Positions 11,431 to 23,499 of a stretch of 64,000 nt of DNA are shown one piece after another. The stretch lies in the NCBI GenBank assembly GCA_964019155.1, contig OZ025239.1, positions 5,747,883 to 5,811,882 of the forward strand, given 5' to 3'. The position numbers and the translations under genes were made by a program. The number at the start of each line of letters is the position of its first letter. The first letter of the stretch is position 1. Under the pieces are notes generated by a model. That model was not told the origin of the DNA and searched no databases. It saw nothing but the letters and a program-made list of their open reading frames with translations. Source of the stretch: Osedax fenrisi. Taxonomy: Eukaryota > Annelida > Polychaeta > Sabellida > Siboglinidae.

Positions 11431-13085
11431 ATGATTATTTTGCTTCGGAATTTGAATCACTACCCCTTTCATAGCCTTATTCCATTGATTCACTTAATAT
11501 ACCCTACTTTATCTTATTTAATTGATAAATTTGCCCCTCTAAAAACTAGAAATATTAATGTGCATTCAAACTGTACATGGCTTTCCTCTGAACTAGTTTC
11601 TTTCAAACGTAACTTACGAAAGCTCGAATGTATCTTCCATAGTAAATCCTTTTCTAATAACATCAGGATATTTTCTACATATAGCAGGTTCTAAAATTCT
11701 CAAATATCTAATGACCAGTCTTCTTTTTATATTAGTAAAATTAATAACGTCACATAAAATCATCGTGCTTCATTCGCCCTTGCTCGTAAGCTTCTCTCCC
11801 CTCAACTGACTCTTAATATACCTCATATACCTAATATTTATCGAAATTAATTATGCTATTCATTTGATAATAATGTGCACATTACTGATAAAATGCAACA
11901 CACATGCTCCTCTATTTCATCCATCGTACTATAGTAGTACTTATAAGTAGACATATTCCGTTTATCTGTATTTGTAAACAAGTCCCATATTACTTTTCTG
12001 TATTATCTATTCCTTCTATTTTCATAATATCTTTTCTTATCTGTAAGTCTTCTTATTTTTCTGACCCAATTAACATAGCAGCCTTTAAACAATGAAATTC
12101 TACTCAATCACCCTATATTCTTGATATTACCCTTATTCTTAATACCTTATTCTTAGTTTTTCCCTAAACGGTGGTATGTGTCCAACTTCTTTCAAGCATT
12201 CTATCATTACCACACTATTCGAGAAACCTTACCTGATCCCGATATAATTATCGCCCCATTTCTAAACTTAATTTTCTCAGCAAAATCATGGAATGCATCG
12301 TTGCTATACAATTAAATATATTTATGATTGACAGAAAGTTATATGATATATTTCAGAGTGTATTTAGATGAGGGAACTCCACTAAAACTGCACAACAACA
12401 AATACTAAATAAAATATATTCCTGTTAACGTGTCCTATTATACCTCTCATGTGCTTTCGATTGACTGAGCCCTTTCATTATTATCTCAATATTATAAATG
12501 ATTGGTCTACAATGAACCATCCACGCATGGTTTTCTTTCTATATTTTAAATCGATCATCATCCGTAATAATTTTTAATTTCTCTGCCAAATATCGTCCCC
12601 TTCAGTATGGTATTCCTCAAGGTCACCAATTATTGGCCCTTTTATCTTTTCAATATAAATCAACCCTATACATGATAGTATCAATCAATTTCCATATTTC
12701 CATCATCACATATACCCTGATGATAATTAACGATATTCCTTCTTATCCCACTCATTCAATGTACTACGAGATAATTCCCAATTGTGCAAGTGTGCTACAT
12801 CTAGTTGATCAGTGTTTCGTTCGAATATCCTTCTTATAAACTCTGTTATCCTCAATATCCCATTAAACTATAATTTGTCCCTCCTATTGACATTAGCGGT
12901 GACCCTGTCACTCCATCATTATCTGTCCTAAATATTGATGTAACTTGGGATTGTGACTTATCCCGTAATTCCCACATATATAATATATCTAAATCAACTG
13001 ACTATCAAATCTTCAACATTCGTTGCATAAGGAATAACCTAGCTAACACTCTTACTATTATCCTCATAACTGTTCTCGTACTTTC
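11430..13085 (+). pseudogene. Decayed L2-like LINE ORF2 (linker and RT)
   Basis: Around 11527-11690 the frame reads DKFAPLKTRNINVHSNCTW followed by SELVSFKRNLRKLE, the region between endonuclease and RT in CR1/L2 ORF2 proteins. About 12240-12400 gives YNYRPISKLNFLSKIMECI, the RT fingers motif. About 12600-12740 holds remnants of the VPQGSIIGPLLFSIYI and YADD blocks. About 12990-13070 resembles the IRRIRNNL segment of L2 proteins. Frameshifts and stops separate the blocks, so the element is dead. Its order and spacing match a single plus-strand LINE whose 3' tail may be the block at 13540-13700. Confidence 0.6.
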
Positions 13086-13206
13086 TCATATCAACTAGGT
13101 CTTACCTACTGATAATAATGATAATAAGGAGCACCTCCTTATTCTATTACATTCCAAACATTCATTATTATCAATATATTAGAATATAAATATAGTGTAT
13201 ACACGG

Positions 13207-13262
13207 TATACATGACGATCAATTCAATATATATATATATATATATATTGTTATATATAACA

Positions 13263-13305
<43 letters not shown>

Positions 13306-13320
13306 TGATCGTCATGTATA
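13207..13320. mobile_element. Palindromic insert: 19 bp perfect arms around TA repeat
   Basis: Arms TATACATGACGATCAATTC (13207-13225) and its exact complement (13302-13320) flank TA microsatellite sequence with a central TTGTTATATATAACAA palindrome. It interrupts the tail of the LINE fossil and looks like a tiny foldback element or a hairpin generated by template switching. Confidence 0.6.
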
Positions 13321-13539
13321 TAATCACATAATTCGTGAATCTATATGCACCCTTTTCTCCATTAATTGCTTTAGTCATTCAACTGGTGACTCATACCAAT
13401 ATATATATATAACTGGTGCCCTCTAAGAAAATGCCCATCCATTCATTCACACCCTTCCTTTTTACGCACCTCAAGGCATACATATTATCAATGTGATAGG
13501 AATATTTTCTTACCAAATCGGTATCAATCTATTTTATAC

Positions 13540-13700
13540 ATTTTTTTATATATTTATTTATTTATCCTATTTATAAATTGTTAATCTCGTTCATTATATT
13601 GTATTGTTAGGTGTACCTAGGATGGGTGGTCACACCTATGATAAGTGCCGATACACCATATTATTATCATCATAATCATATAAATAACGAATTTATATAG
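13540..13700 (+). mobile_element. L2/CR1-like 3' tail
   Basis: The segment carries a short hairpin (AGGTGT...ACACCT), then GATAAGTGCCGATA, and ends in ATTATTATCATCATAATC, a degenerate trinucleotide tail of the kind that ends L2-like LINEs. A near copy lies at 15770-15835. Confidence 0.45.
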
Positions 13701-13739
13701 GTTATCAGTAGAAATAAGTGTAACTTATATTGTTAGGTT

Positions 13740-14316
13740 AAGTAGATATATAGTCAGATAGCCATATAGTTCATATGTAGACTTATTATTCATACTTTGA
13801 CCCATTTGTTTCTAGATAGATATATATGTCCTAGGTAGACACATAGTCCCTAGTAAGACCCATATATCTCTAGTTAGACATATAGGTCATAGTTAAACCC
13901 ATGGGTCCCTCGGTATACATATGGGTCCTAGTTATAAATATATGTATTTAGGTAGATATATAGGTTCCATGATAGACATATAGTTCCCTATATAGATATA
14001 TAGGTCATAGTTAAACCTATATGTCCCTAAGTAGACATATATTGTTATTGTTATTTGTTATTTTTATTTTGTGGAGTCCTTTCATCCCATTCAGGAACTT
14101 AGATGACGTTTTCACTTATAACCATATATGGCTCTAATGTCCCTTTCAAGCCGCTCTCATGTTAAGGCATCAATGGTTTTAACGAGAGCCGATCATTTAT
14201 TTATACACAATTATATAAGATCACTTCTAAATAATATTTTAAGACCCATTTTATAAAATTAATTAATGGTCCGGACGAGGGTCGAACCCGTGTCCTACTG
14301 CTTGTGTATATATATG

Positions 14317-14383
<67 letters not shown>

Positions 14384-14711
14384 TAGTTAGACCAATATAT
14401 CTATAGGTAGACATATAGGTCATTATTATACACATAGGACCTATGTCATAGGTCCCTAGGGCCTAGGTAGATATATAGGTCATAGGTAGACATATATTAC
14501 ATAGTTAGACCTATCGATTCCTATAGGAATACCTATAGGTATACATATAGGTCATCGATAGACATATAGGTCCCTAGTTAGACATATGTTTCCCTAGGTA
14601 GACATATGTGTACCTAGGTAGACATATATCCTATATAGACATATATGTACTATATAGAAATATAGGTCATAGTTAGACCCACAGGTCTCAAGGTAGACAT
14701 ATAGGAAATAG

Positions 14712-14752
<41 letters not shown>

Positions 14753-15086
14753 TCCCTAGGTAGACATATAGGTCATAGTTAGACCCACATGTCTCTAGGA
14801 AGAAATATAATCCTAGTTAGATAAATGGGTCCCTATATCTACATATAGGTATCTAAGTAGATATATAGGTCCTATGGAAGACATATAGGTCCTAGTTAGA
14901 TAAATATAGATATATACATATAGGTATCTAAGTAGATTTATAGGTCCCAGGTGGACATATAGGTCCTAGTAAGACCCTTATGTATTTAGGTATACATATA
15001 GGTCATTGTTAGACCCATAAGTCCATAAGTAGATATATAAGTCATAGGTAGACATATACGTCCTTATATAGACATATAGGCCATAG

Positions 15087-15123
<37 letters not shown>

Positions 15124-15461
15124 TTCCTAGGTAGACATATATGTCCTAGTTAGACCAATAGGTCCCTGGGTATATATATATATATATAGGTATCTAAGTA
15201 GACATATATGTCTCATGGAAGACATATATTTCATAGGAAGAAATATTGGTCCTATGTAGACCCATAGGTCCCTAGATAGATATATAGGTTCATAGGTACA
15301 CATATTAGTTATACTTATACCTATAGGTCCATAGGTAGAATATAGGTCATAGGTAGACATATTTAGGTCTTAGTTAGACCCACATGTATCCAAGTAGACA
15401 TATAGGTCTTAGGTAGAAATATGTGTACTAGGTATTACTATATGTATATAGGTACACACAC

Positions 15462-15509
<48 letters not shown>

Positions 15510-15545
15510 CCTATATATAATACCTATAGGTCAATAGGTAGATAT
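13740..15545. repeat. Diverged minisatellite of TAGACATATAGGTC units
   Basis: About 1.8 kb of tandem, diverged units of about 18-20 bp (often arranged as pairs) follow the pattern (C)CTAGGTAGACATATAGGTC / TAGTTAGACCCATAGG. It is interrupted by several TA microsatellites (about 14310-14380, 14718-14750, 15088-15120, 15467-15507) and by a SINE at 14041-14310. The short ORFs in it are artefacts of the repeat. Confidence 0.85.
14041..14310 (-). mobile_element. tRNA-derived SINE (minus strand), head truncated by TA repeat
   Basis: Read on the minus strand, the head contains GGGTTCGACCCTCGT, a pol III B box with a T-arm that can pair ACGGG with CTCGT, followed by CCGGACCA like a tRNA acceptor 3' end. 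A unique body of about 200 bp follows. The far end is a simple A-rich tail of AAT/AAC units (AATAACAATAACAATA). The 5' half, with the A box, is missing where the TA microsatellite at 14310-14380 begins. It sits inside the minisatellite. I know of no named family it matches. Confidence 0.6.
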
Positions 15546-15589
15546 ATAAGTATAATTATATATTTTAATTGTACGAAATATATATTACT

Positions 15590-15835
15590 ATTTTCCTATA
15601 TTTTTACTTGGTTATGCATCATTCTATTTGTATAAATAGTTTCATTTTATAGTCATATTTATTATATCTATGTATTTTTATTCTTGTTCATTATCTTGTA
15701 GTATTATATTCACCAACAAATTCCATAAAGAAGTTGATGGAAGTTACTAAACCAACCAGGTAACAGGTAACAATTAACATATGAGGGATGGTAACACATA
15801 TGATAAGTGCCAATAAAGCCTATTATTATCATCTA
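15590..15835 (+). mobile_element. Second L2-like 3' tail
   Basis: It ends with GATAAGTGCCAATAAAGCC and a TATTATTATCATC tail, matching the block at 13610-13700 across the minisatellite. The upstream 150 bp is AT-rich with no coding remnant. Confidence 0.4.
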
Positions 15836-15956
15836 TAAATGTATAACAAAAAGTATATACCTATAACAATTCATATTTAATATATTAAATAATTTCATTC
15901 ATAATGATATTTATCATTATGTGTATTATTACAAAACTAACATAATTATTAGTTAT

Positions 15957-16530
15957 ACGTTGACGTTATATTACGTCAAATTGGCGTCAATAGTTAAGCT
16001 GTCAACGCTGACCTGATGGTTAGAATTTGACGCCAACATTATTACACTCGATTTTGTTGAACATATTACATATATAAACTTGTTAACACATTAATATCAC
16101 GTTATATTACATAATATAAAAATAAGTAAGTAGTGCTAACTAATTGAATTAATTTTCAATAAAAACAAAATATTATTTACATGGCGTCAAATTGGCGTCA
16201 ATTGGTAAGCTGACAACGCTGACCTGATGGTAAGCTGTCAACGCTGACCTGATGGTTATAATTTGACACCAACATTATTACTCTAGATTTTATTGAACAT
16301 ATCAAATATATAAACTTGTTAAATTATTTATATCACATGTTATTACATAATATACAAATATGTAAGTAGTGATAAATAATTTAATTTATTTACAATAAAA
16401 AAAAAATATTATTTAAATATTATTTACAATGCGCAAATTGGCGTCAACTGGTATTCATTTGACGCTAATTGGAGTCAATTGGTACCCTGTTGATTCCATA
16501 TCGAATCAACTGGTAAGCGTTAAACGATTG
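15957..16530. repeat. Tandem ~225 bp repeat carrying TTGGCGTCAA motifs
   Basis: Two adjacent copies (about 15957-16185 and 16186-16430) share the order TTGGCGTCAA, GTCAACGCTGACCTGATGG, TTTGACRCCAACATTATTAC, an AT-rich body and AAATATTATTTA. Further TGGCGTCAA, TGACGCTAA and GGAGTCAA variants continue to 16530. The short motif occurs in both orientations. It lies directly upstream of the truncated LINE. Confidence 0.7.
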
Positions 16531-16662
16531 ACTATTGATCGGTCTTTTAACTGGGATGGATATCTTTTAGTATACAAAAATGTATATAAAAAAAAAATGT
16601 TTTTATAAAAAATTTAAAGTACAAAATTCGACGGATATAAAAATATGTACAAAATATACTAA

Positions 16663-18480
16663 CTAAAATCATTAGATATTCAAAAAAAATATTTTGAAGA
16701 AAAAATTGATAATAACGATTCTAAAAATAAGTGGAAAGTTGTAAATAAATTACTTAATCCTAATAACAATGCTAATATAAAATGTCCATTTAATAATAAT
16801 TCGCCAATTGAATATAAGCAAACTGCTAATTCATTTAATGATTATTTGTGTAATATAGGTAGAAAATTAGCAGATAATATTAATATTAGAAATAGTAATA
16901 ATATATACAACTTTCCATCTAAATTAGTAAATAATAATACTTTTTTCTTTTATCCTACTAATAAAACGGAAATTATAAATATAGTCGAAAATTCAAAAAA
17001 TCAAAAATCAAATGATTTATTTCATATAAATATGGATATCTTGAAAAAAACAATATATGTAATTTCGCCTATTCTAGAATATCTATTTAATCTTTGGATA
17101 ACTAAAGGAAAATTTCCTAATATACTCAAGATTTCTAAAGTCATTCCATTATTTAAAAATGGAGATAAATTTAATATTACAAATTATAGACCAATTTCAT
17201 TGATATCTCAATTTGCAAAGATATTTGAAAAAATTATAAAAATTAGAATGATATCTTTTATTGACAAATATGACTTAATACATAAATCACAATTTGGTTT
17301 TCAAAAAAATATAGATACATCCGTTGCAATAAATATGTTAATGAATGACTTAATTAGAAATCTTGAGAACAAATATATTTCTTCAATTGTTTCAATAGAC
17401 TTCAAGAAAGCTTTTGATACAATTAATCATGACATTTTATTAACTAAATTATCAAATTATGGTTTTAGAGGTGTTACTTTAGATTTTTTTAGCAGTTATT
17501 TAAATGATAGGAAACAAAAAACTGTATATTTTAATAATGAGTCAGATATAAAAAATATTAATTATGGAGTTCCTCATGGTTCAGTTCTGGGACCAATACT
17601 ATTTATATTATTTATGAATGACTTGCATTTATTTTCCAATAAATGTTCAATTATTTTATTTGCTGATGATACTAATATTATTTTTAAAAATAAAAATATT
17701 AATATTCTTAATTCATTAGTTACTAATGAACTTATAAAATTAAAAAATTGGCTTATTATGAATAAATTAACAATAAATATTGAAAAATCTTGCTATATAA
17801 TAATTGATAATATAAATAAACATTATTTTGATAATAATATTTATATTGATAATAAACTATTGAATAGAGTAGAATGCTATACATTTTTAGGAATGTATAT
17901 TGATGATAAACTTAACTGGAAAGCTCACATTGATTATATTTGCAAAAGAGTATCAAAATTCATTGCAATATTACATAAACTCAAATTTTCATTAAGTATA
18001 AAATCACTTAAATTATTATATAATGCTTTTATCCTACCTAATCTTAGCTATTGTATAACTATATGGGGTAATACGTATAAATCAAATATAAATAGAATTA
18101 TTATATTACAAAATAGAGCTATACGTGCTATTTATAATTTACAAAATGGAATTAATACTGATGAATTTTATAATTCTTTAAATATTTTGAAATTTAAGGA
18201 TATATATAAATGTAAAACAATATTAATTATGTATGATGTTTTAAATAGTAAATCAACAACTCCATGTAAATCTATATTTTTTCTAAAAAAAAATAACTAT
18301 AGTCAAAGAAGTCAATATAAATTTATAATACCATCATATAGGTTACAAATAAAATATTTTAGTATATTTTATAACGGACCTATATTATGGAATAATTTAG
18401 AAAATTCTTTTAAAACTTATCTATCGAAATCAGTATTAAAACGGAATTTGAAAAAACGATATATAAATCACTATCTATAA
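16663..18480 (+). CDS. Reverse transcriptase of LINE A (no endonuclease)
   Basis: The frame is open for about 605 codons from 16663 and ends at TAA 18480. No ATG start is implied: this is the C-terminal part of an ORF2. Seen in order are WKVVNKLL (linker), NYRPISLISQFAKIFEKII (about 17182), a palm block SIDFKKAFDTINHDILLTKL (about 17395), GVPHGSVLGP (about 17566) and FADDTNIIF (about 17656) with the two catalytic aspartates, then a thumb and a C-terminal region with LSYCITIWG. The usual GVPQG glutamine is histidine here. Just upstream, 16560-16662 shows the same linker in another frame (LTKIIR then SKK), so a frameshift breaks the 5' side. The protein is rich in Asn, Ile and Lys, as base composition demands. 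Cut off from an endonuclease it is unlikely to be active. Confidence 0.85.
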   Translation, partial: LKSLDIQKKYFEEKIDNNDSKNKWKVVNKLLNPNNNANIKCPFNNNSPIEYKQTANSFNDYLCNIGRKLADNINIRNSNNIYNFPSKLVNNNTFFFYPTNKTEIINIVENSKNQKSNDLFHINMDILKKTIYVISPILEYLFNLWITKGKFPNILKISKVIPLFKNGDKFNITNYRPISLISQFAKIFEKIIKIRMISFIDKYDLIHKSQFGFQKNIDTSVAINMLMNDLIRNLENKYISSIVSIDFKKAFDTINHDILLTKLSNYGFRGVTLDFFSSYLNDRKQKTVYFNNESDIKNINYGVPHGSVLGPILFILFMNDLHLFSNKCSIILFADDTNIIFKNKNINILNSLVTNELIKLKNWLIMNKLTINIEKSCYIIIDNINKHYFDNNIYIDNKLLNRVECYTFLGMYIDDKLNWKAHIDYICKRVSKFIAILHKLKFSLSIKSLKLLYNAFILPNLSYCITIWGNTYKSNINRIIILQNRAIRAIYNLQNGINTDEFYNSLNILKFKDIYKCKTILIMYDVLNSKSTTPCKSIFFLKKNNYSQRSQYKFIIPSYRLQIKYFSIFYNGPILWNNLENSFKTYLSKSVLKRNLKKRYINHYL

Positions 18481-19576
18481 TAAAATTGTATGTATACATC
18501 TATAGATTAATTGAAATTTTTGAATAGACATATTTACTAATGATAACTAATGATAACATTTTGACTAAGGATACCTATTTAACTAATGATAACTCTTTGA
18601 CTAAGGATACATATTTAACTAATGATAATTATTAATAAATGAGAACTATTAAACTAAGGATATTTAAACTTTAGAATTTACATAAATATATTTTTAAATA
18701 TATAAAAAAAACCATAAAATGAAATATATTTTTTTTAAACCTTTTAACTGTTTTTAAAACCTTTAACTTATGTGTATTTTTAATATTTTATTTTTTAATT
18801 TAAATTTTCTTGAGGTATATAATTAATCTGAAATTGTAAGTGATTATTTTTGTGTATTGTATTATTATTGTATATTAGGTGTAATTGTAATTGTATAGCT
18901 TTGTATTGTGTTTTTTACGTTTTGTTTAATTACCTAATTATTTGTTTTAATTTTGATTATATTTTAATTATTTTATTTATTTATCTTATCTCAAATTTTA
19001 TTTACATGATGAATGGCATTATGGGGAGTTTTTTAAAAATATTTATATTGTTTAACAATTTAAAAAAGTAATCTATATGCATATACATTTATAGTAACAT
19101 TTTAACTATTTTATATTGTGTTTTTTTTGGTGACGCAGTGGCTGATGTTTTTGTAATTGTGTGGTATGGTACGTGTCGAGGAAAGGGATATACTTTTACT
19201 GAGAGGAAAGTATTGCCAGTGTTCTTATTATTGGCACAAATAGGTTCCTTAAGGCATTGGACCTGACGAACCCATACCCCTGAAGTTGATACACCATATT
19301 TCCTCATTAGTTTCAATTACTGTTGGCTACTCTGGTTATAATTGTAATGATTAGATATATCGTATTTTTATAAGTGTATTATTCTAATAGATTACTAAAT
19401 AATTAAATTTTATTTATAATTTGTTTTTTAACATATATTTTTGTATATATTTTGTGTATATATTTTATATACATATATATTTCTTTTACTAACTTTAACT
19501 CTTAATATTTTATTTATTTTTATTTTACTTTTACTATAATTTTCTCCTCATAATTGTCCTATAGGAAAGTGAAATA

Positions 19577-19615
19577 GGTAAACGACTAGATAAGCATAGC
19601 GCTTCTTCGTTTACC
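19577..19615 (+). other. 3' stem-loop of LINE A
   Basis: GGTAAACGA and TCGTTTACC form a perfect 9 bp stem, with AAGC/GCTT able to extend inside, about 25 bp before the terminal ATT repeat. Such 3' hairpins are recognition elements for the RT in several LINE clades; the function here is inferred from position. Confidence 0.55.
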
Positions 19616-19667
19616 ATGGTCATACCTAAATTCTGATTAATATTATTATTATTATTATTATATTATA

Positions 19668-19800
19668 AATAGTTGTATGTTATCTATAGATATTATAATA
19701 TTAACGTATACACATATTCCCATATAATAATGTTTATATTATATATGTATACATATTATAATATTTATTTGTATATAATATACTTAATTTAATATTTGTA

Positions 19801-19843
<43 letters not shown>

Positions 19844-20444
19844 TATATATTATAATAAATAATTGATATTAAATGATAACAATAATAAAGTATTTATTGT
19901 AAAATTCTAGGTTTTAAAGATTGTTATTAAGTTTTGTTTGCCTAGTTGTAAACCAGTTATAATTTTATAACAATGCATAATACATATTTACACATGTATA
20001 TAAACGCAAATATATAAGTAAGTGTTATTAGTTAATAATAATTATTGATAAATAATTATTAATCAGTAAATTAGAATTGAATAATTATTAAAATAATATA
20101 TGATTAATGTTATTAATTAATAATAAGTATTGATAACTAATTATTAATTAGTAAATTATAATTGAATAATTAATAATTATTAAAATAATATATAATTAAT
20201 AATTAATAATATACAATTAATTAGTATTACTTAATAATAATTATTTTTAATAATTATTAATATATAATTAATTGTTAATTAATAATAAGTATTGATATAT
20301 AATGATTAAAATAATATATAATTAATAATAAGTATTGATAAATAATTATTAATTAGTAAATTAGAATTGAATAATTATTAAAATACTATATACTTAATAA
20401 TTAATAATTTTACAGCACTAATGTATATATATATACATATATAC

Positions 20445-20481
<37 letters not shown>

Positions 20482-20661
20482 TTAATAGTTGTGTGTTATC
20501 TATAGATATTATAATTATAACTTATATATATTCCTATATAATGTTTATATTATATATGTATACATATTATAATATGTATTTGTATATAATATACTTAATT
20601 TAATATTTGTATACTATATATATATATATAATATATATTATATGTATATATACATATATAC

Positions 20662-20700
<39 letters not shown>

Positions 20701-21500
20701 TTAATAGTTGTGTGTTATCTATAGATATTATAATTATAACTTATATATATTCCTATATAATGTTTATATTATATATGTATACATATTATAATATGTATTT
20801 GTATATAATATACTTAATTTAATATTTGTATACTATATATATATATATAATATATATTATATATTATAATAAATAAGTGATATTAAATGATCAAAATAAT
20901 AATGTATTTATTGTAAAATTCTAGGTTTTAAAGATTGTTATTAATTTGTATTTGCCTTGTTGTAAACCAGTTGTAATTTTATAATAATGCATAATACATA
21001 TTTACACATGTTAAACATAATTTGACACTTTGATATTATATATAATATATAGTATAATATGGTATAATATAGTATAATATTAATATGATTATTTCATACA
21101 TTTCTAAATAAATGCCTTATGTTAAAATATTATGTTTTAATATATTTTTGTAAATAGTTTTACAAAATTGAGTAAAAATGCCTTATATTAATATATTAAG
21201 TTTAATTACTAATTATATATACGACTTGAATGCCGATATATAATATACATGTAGTATTAATGGTATATGTATATTATAACAGGATATATTACTACTTATT
21301 AAATTATTACTGCAGTAAACACATTAATTTTGAATGTATTTAAATTACTACTGGTATATGTATGCAAGGTTATGCATTGTTATACAATTACAACTGAGCA
21401 ACAACATATTAATAACAATCTTTAAAACCTAAATTTGTACTATAAATACATTATTATTTTGAATATTTAATATCAATTATTGATTATAATATATAAATTA
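19668..21500. repeat. Complex of tandem and inverted AT-rich copies
   Basis: A block running GTTATCTATAGATATTATAA through a TA microsatellite occurs at about 19672-19850, 20490-20640 and 20710-20880. The adjoining AAATTCTAGGTTTTAAAGAT block occurs at 19900 and 20920 and, inverted, at 21405-21480. Between them (20030-20410) is a separate AT-rich tandem array of roughly 100 bp units (AATTATTAATTAGTAAATTA). The inverted partner suggests a decayed element with long arms whose left arm was duplicated. No coding sequence is present. Confidence 0.6.
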
Positions 21501-21538
21501 TAAAATAAAATATATATTATATATATATATATATATAT

Positions 21539-21956
21539 AGTATCAAACTATAAAATTAAGTATATTATATACAAATAAATATTATAAAATTACAACTGCA
21601 TTACAACTACGTTTTAATACATCCCATAATATTAATATATAATTATGCATAAAGGACATAGAGCTAGAGAGCTTTTCTCTAGCTCTATGATAAATGATAA
21701 CACTTAACAGTTATATAAGTATATATGTTTATATTTAACAATAAGATTATTATATTACCTTATTAAATCAACTCGTAGTATATATGATATATACTTTAAA
21801 TATGTGTACGTTGTCTTTAAAGGAAGTAGAATAAAAGGAAGTGTACATATAAGAAAATAAATAAACAATACCGTTAATTTCAATTTTCGCGCCATACACG
21901 ATGACCTGCGCAGTAGATGATGCAATGGGTGATGCAATAGGCGACGCCCTTTGGGC

Positions 21957-22019
<63 letters not shown>

Positions 22020-22540
22020 TATACTATACTATAGTATCAAAGTATAAAATTAAGTATATTATATACAAATACATTTTATAAAATTACAACTGGATTACAA
22101 CTCCGTTTTAGTACATCCCATACTATTAATATATAATTATGCATAAAGGATATAGAGCTAGAGAGTTTTTCTAGTAGTACTACTTTTCTCTAGCTCTATG
22201 ATAAAGTATAACCACTATCAATTATATATGTTATATTTTTATATTTAACAATACTATTTTATATTACCTTATTAAATCAACTTGTAATAAACAATCTAAA
22301 TATTGATAAATTGTCAATATAGGAAGTTTAATACATAGGAAGAATTATCAAATAATGAAGTAATTAATCAATACCGTTAATATCAATCTTCACGCTAAAC
22401 ACAATTTCCACAATAACACATTCATCGATATAAAGAAAGTCACTTTCTTTATATCGATGAACACACTTACCTGCGCACTGGGTGTGGTGGGTGACGCAAT
22501 TAGAGTGACTTTTCGTAATGCTTCATTTCATACAGTATTT
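21539..22540. repeat. Two tandem ~450-500 bp copies separated by TA repeat
   Basis: Copy 1 (21539-21961) and copy 2 (22032-22540) share the order ATCAAA-TATAAAATTAAG, TTACAACTCCGTTTTA-like, CATAAAGGAYATAGAGCTAG, ATACCGTTAATWTCAAT and a terminal block with GTGATGCAAT/GTGACGCAAT. Each copy has a stem of ATAGAGCTAGAGAG with CTCTAGCTCTAT but different loops. Copy 2 carries an additional perfect palindrome at 22421-22461. The GC-richer end of copy 1 generates short ORFs but neither frame is conserved in copy 2, so I do not call a gene. Confidence 0.7.
22421..22461. repeat. Perfect 41 bp palindrome present in only one duplicate
   Basis: TTCATCGATATAAAGAAAGT is followed by a single C and then its exact reverse complement, ending at 22461. 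The sister copy at 21539-21961 lacks it. Confidence 0.85.
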
Positions 22541-22969
22541 AAGACATGTATGATATAATACATTCGTGGAATGCTATACACCTCTATTTATAGATATGTA
22601 GTAGAAAAACTAGAAAATATCTAATATTTATTGCGTATTAATCATATTATTTATAGTTATTTTACCTAATTATATCTTATATACATATTCCATTATAATA
22701 ATGTATATTTACAAACTAATGAACTAATTAGTTCATTAATGCATTAGTACTTTAATGTGGGATGTGAAATAAATCACAGAAATATTAAACATAAATAAGT
22801 GTATAAATTAACACTAATATATGGTATATATATATATATTTGTGTATGTGTGTGCGTATGTATATATTATACAATTATATTGATATATAATTCTATTAAT
22901 AATAATATTTATTGATAAGAGATATATTTTATAAAATATAATATTTCACTATAGATATCGCTGTTGTAA

Positions 22970-23240
22970 TATCCAATGTATTTATTTGACTTATACAATT
23001 GTATATATTAATATACAAATTTGAATATATATTGAATACATAAATTAATGATATCCAAAGTGTTTATTTGACCTATAAAATATACAAAATTGGAACATAC
23101 ATTGAATACATAATATATTCATATCCAAAGTGTTTATTTGACCTATAAAATATACAAAATTGGAACATATATTGCATAAATAAAATAATTATATCCAAAG
23201 TGTTTATTTGACCCATAATATATACACTCTTGGAACGTTG
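22970..23240 (+). repeat. ~75 bp tandem repeat, about 3.5 copies
   Basis: Units begin ATATCCAAAGTGTTTATTTG and contain TATACAAAATTGGAACAT. Copies start near 22970 (diverged), 23049, 23124 and 23198. The array ends about 260 bp before the next exon. Confidence 0.8.
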
Positions 23241-23499
23241 TTATATATTTTATATTGACGCGCAACGCGTTTGGTTGCTTGGGTTAATATAATATTACAT
23301 ATGTATGTAATATAGGTTTTAATAGTCATACATATAATTACGTAGAAATACAATAGTCTAGAATCATCTCGAATATAATAAGTTTATACCGGTAATTTTA
23401 TATTTTAGAACAATAATATATTATAGATATATAATATATATATATACCTATAGGTAATTATATAATTAGAAACAATATAATTAGAAATTATCCAAACAG

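Larger units (their letters stand above)
16560..19668 (+). mobile_element. LINE A, 5'-truncated non-LTR retrotransposon
   Basis: The unit contains the RT ORF (16663-18480), about 1.1 kb of 3' untranslated DNA with tandem TTTGACTAAGGATACATATT / AACTAATGATAA units (18530-18660), a stem-loop at 19577-19615 and a terminal ATT microsatellite (about 19640-19668). Endonuclease and ORF1 are missing, so the copy is truncated at about 16560. The 3' stem-loop plus microsatellite end is typical of CR1/L2/RTE-like LINEs that prime on short 3' repeats. Confidence 0.75.

Noticed and set aside
14275..14310. Complete tRNA gene
   Set aside because: Only the T-arm and acceptor-like end exist; anticodon and D arms are absent, so it is a SINE head.
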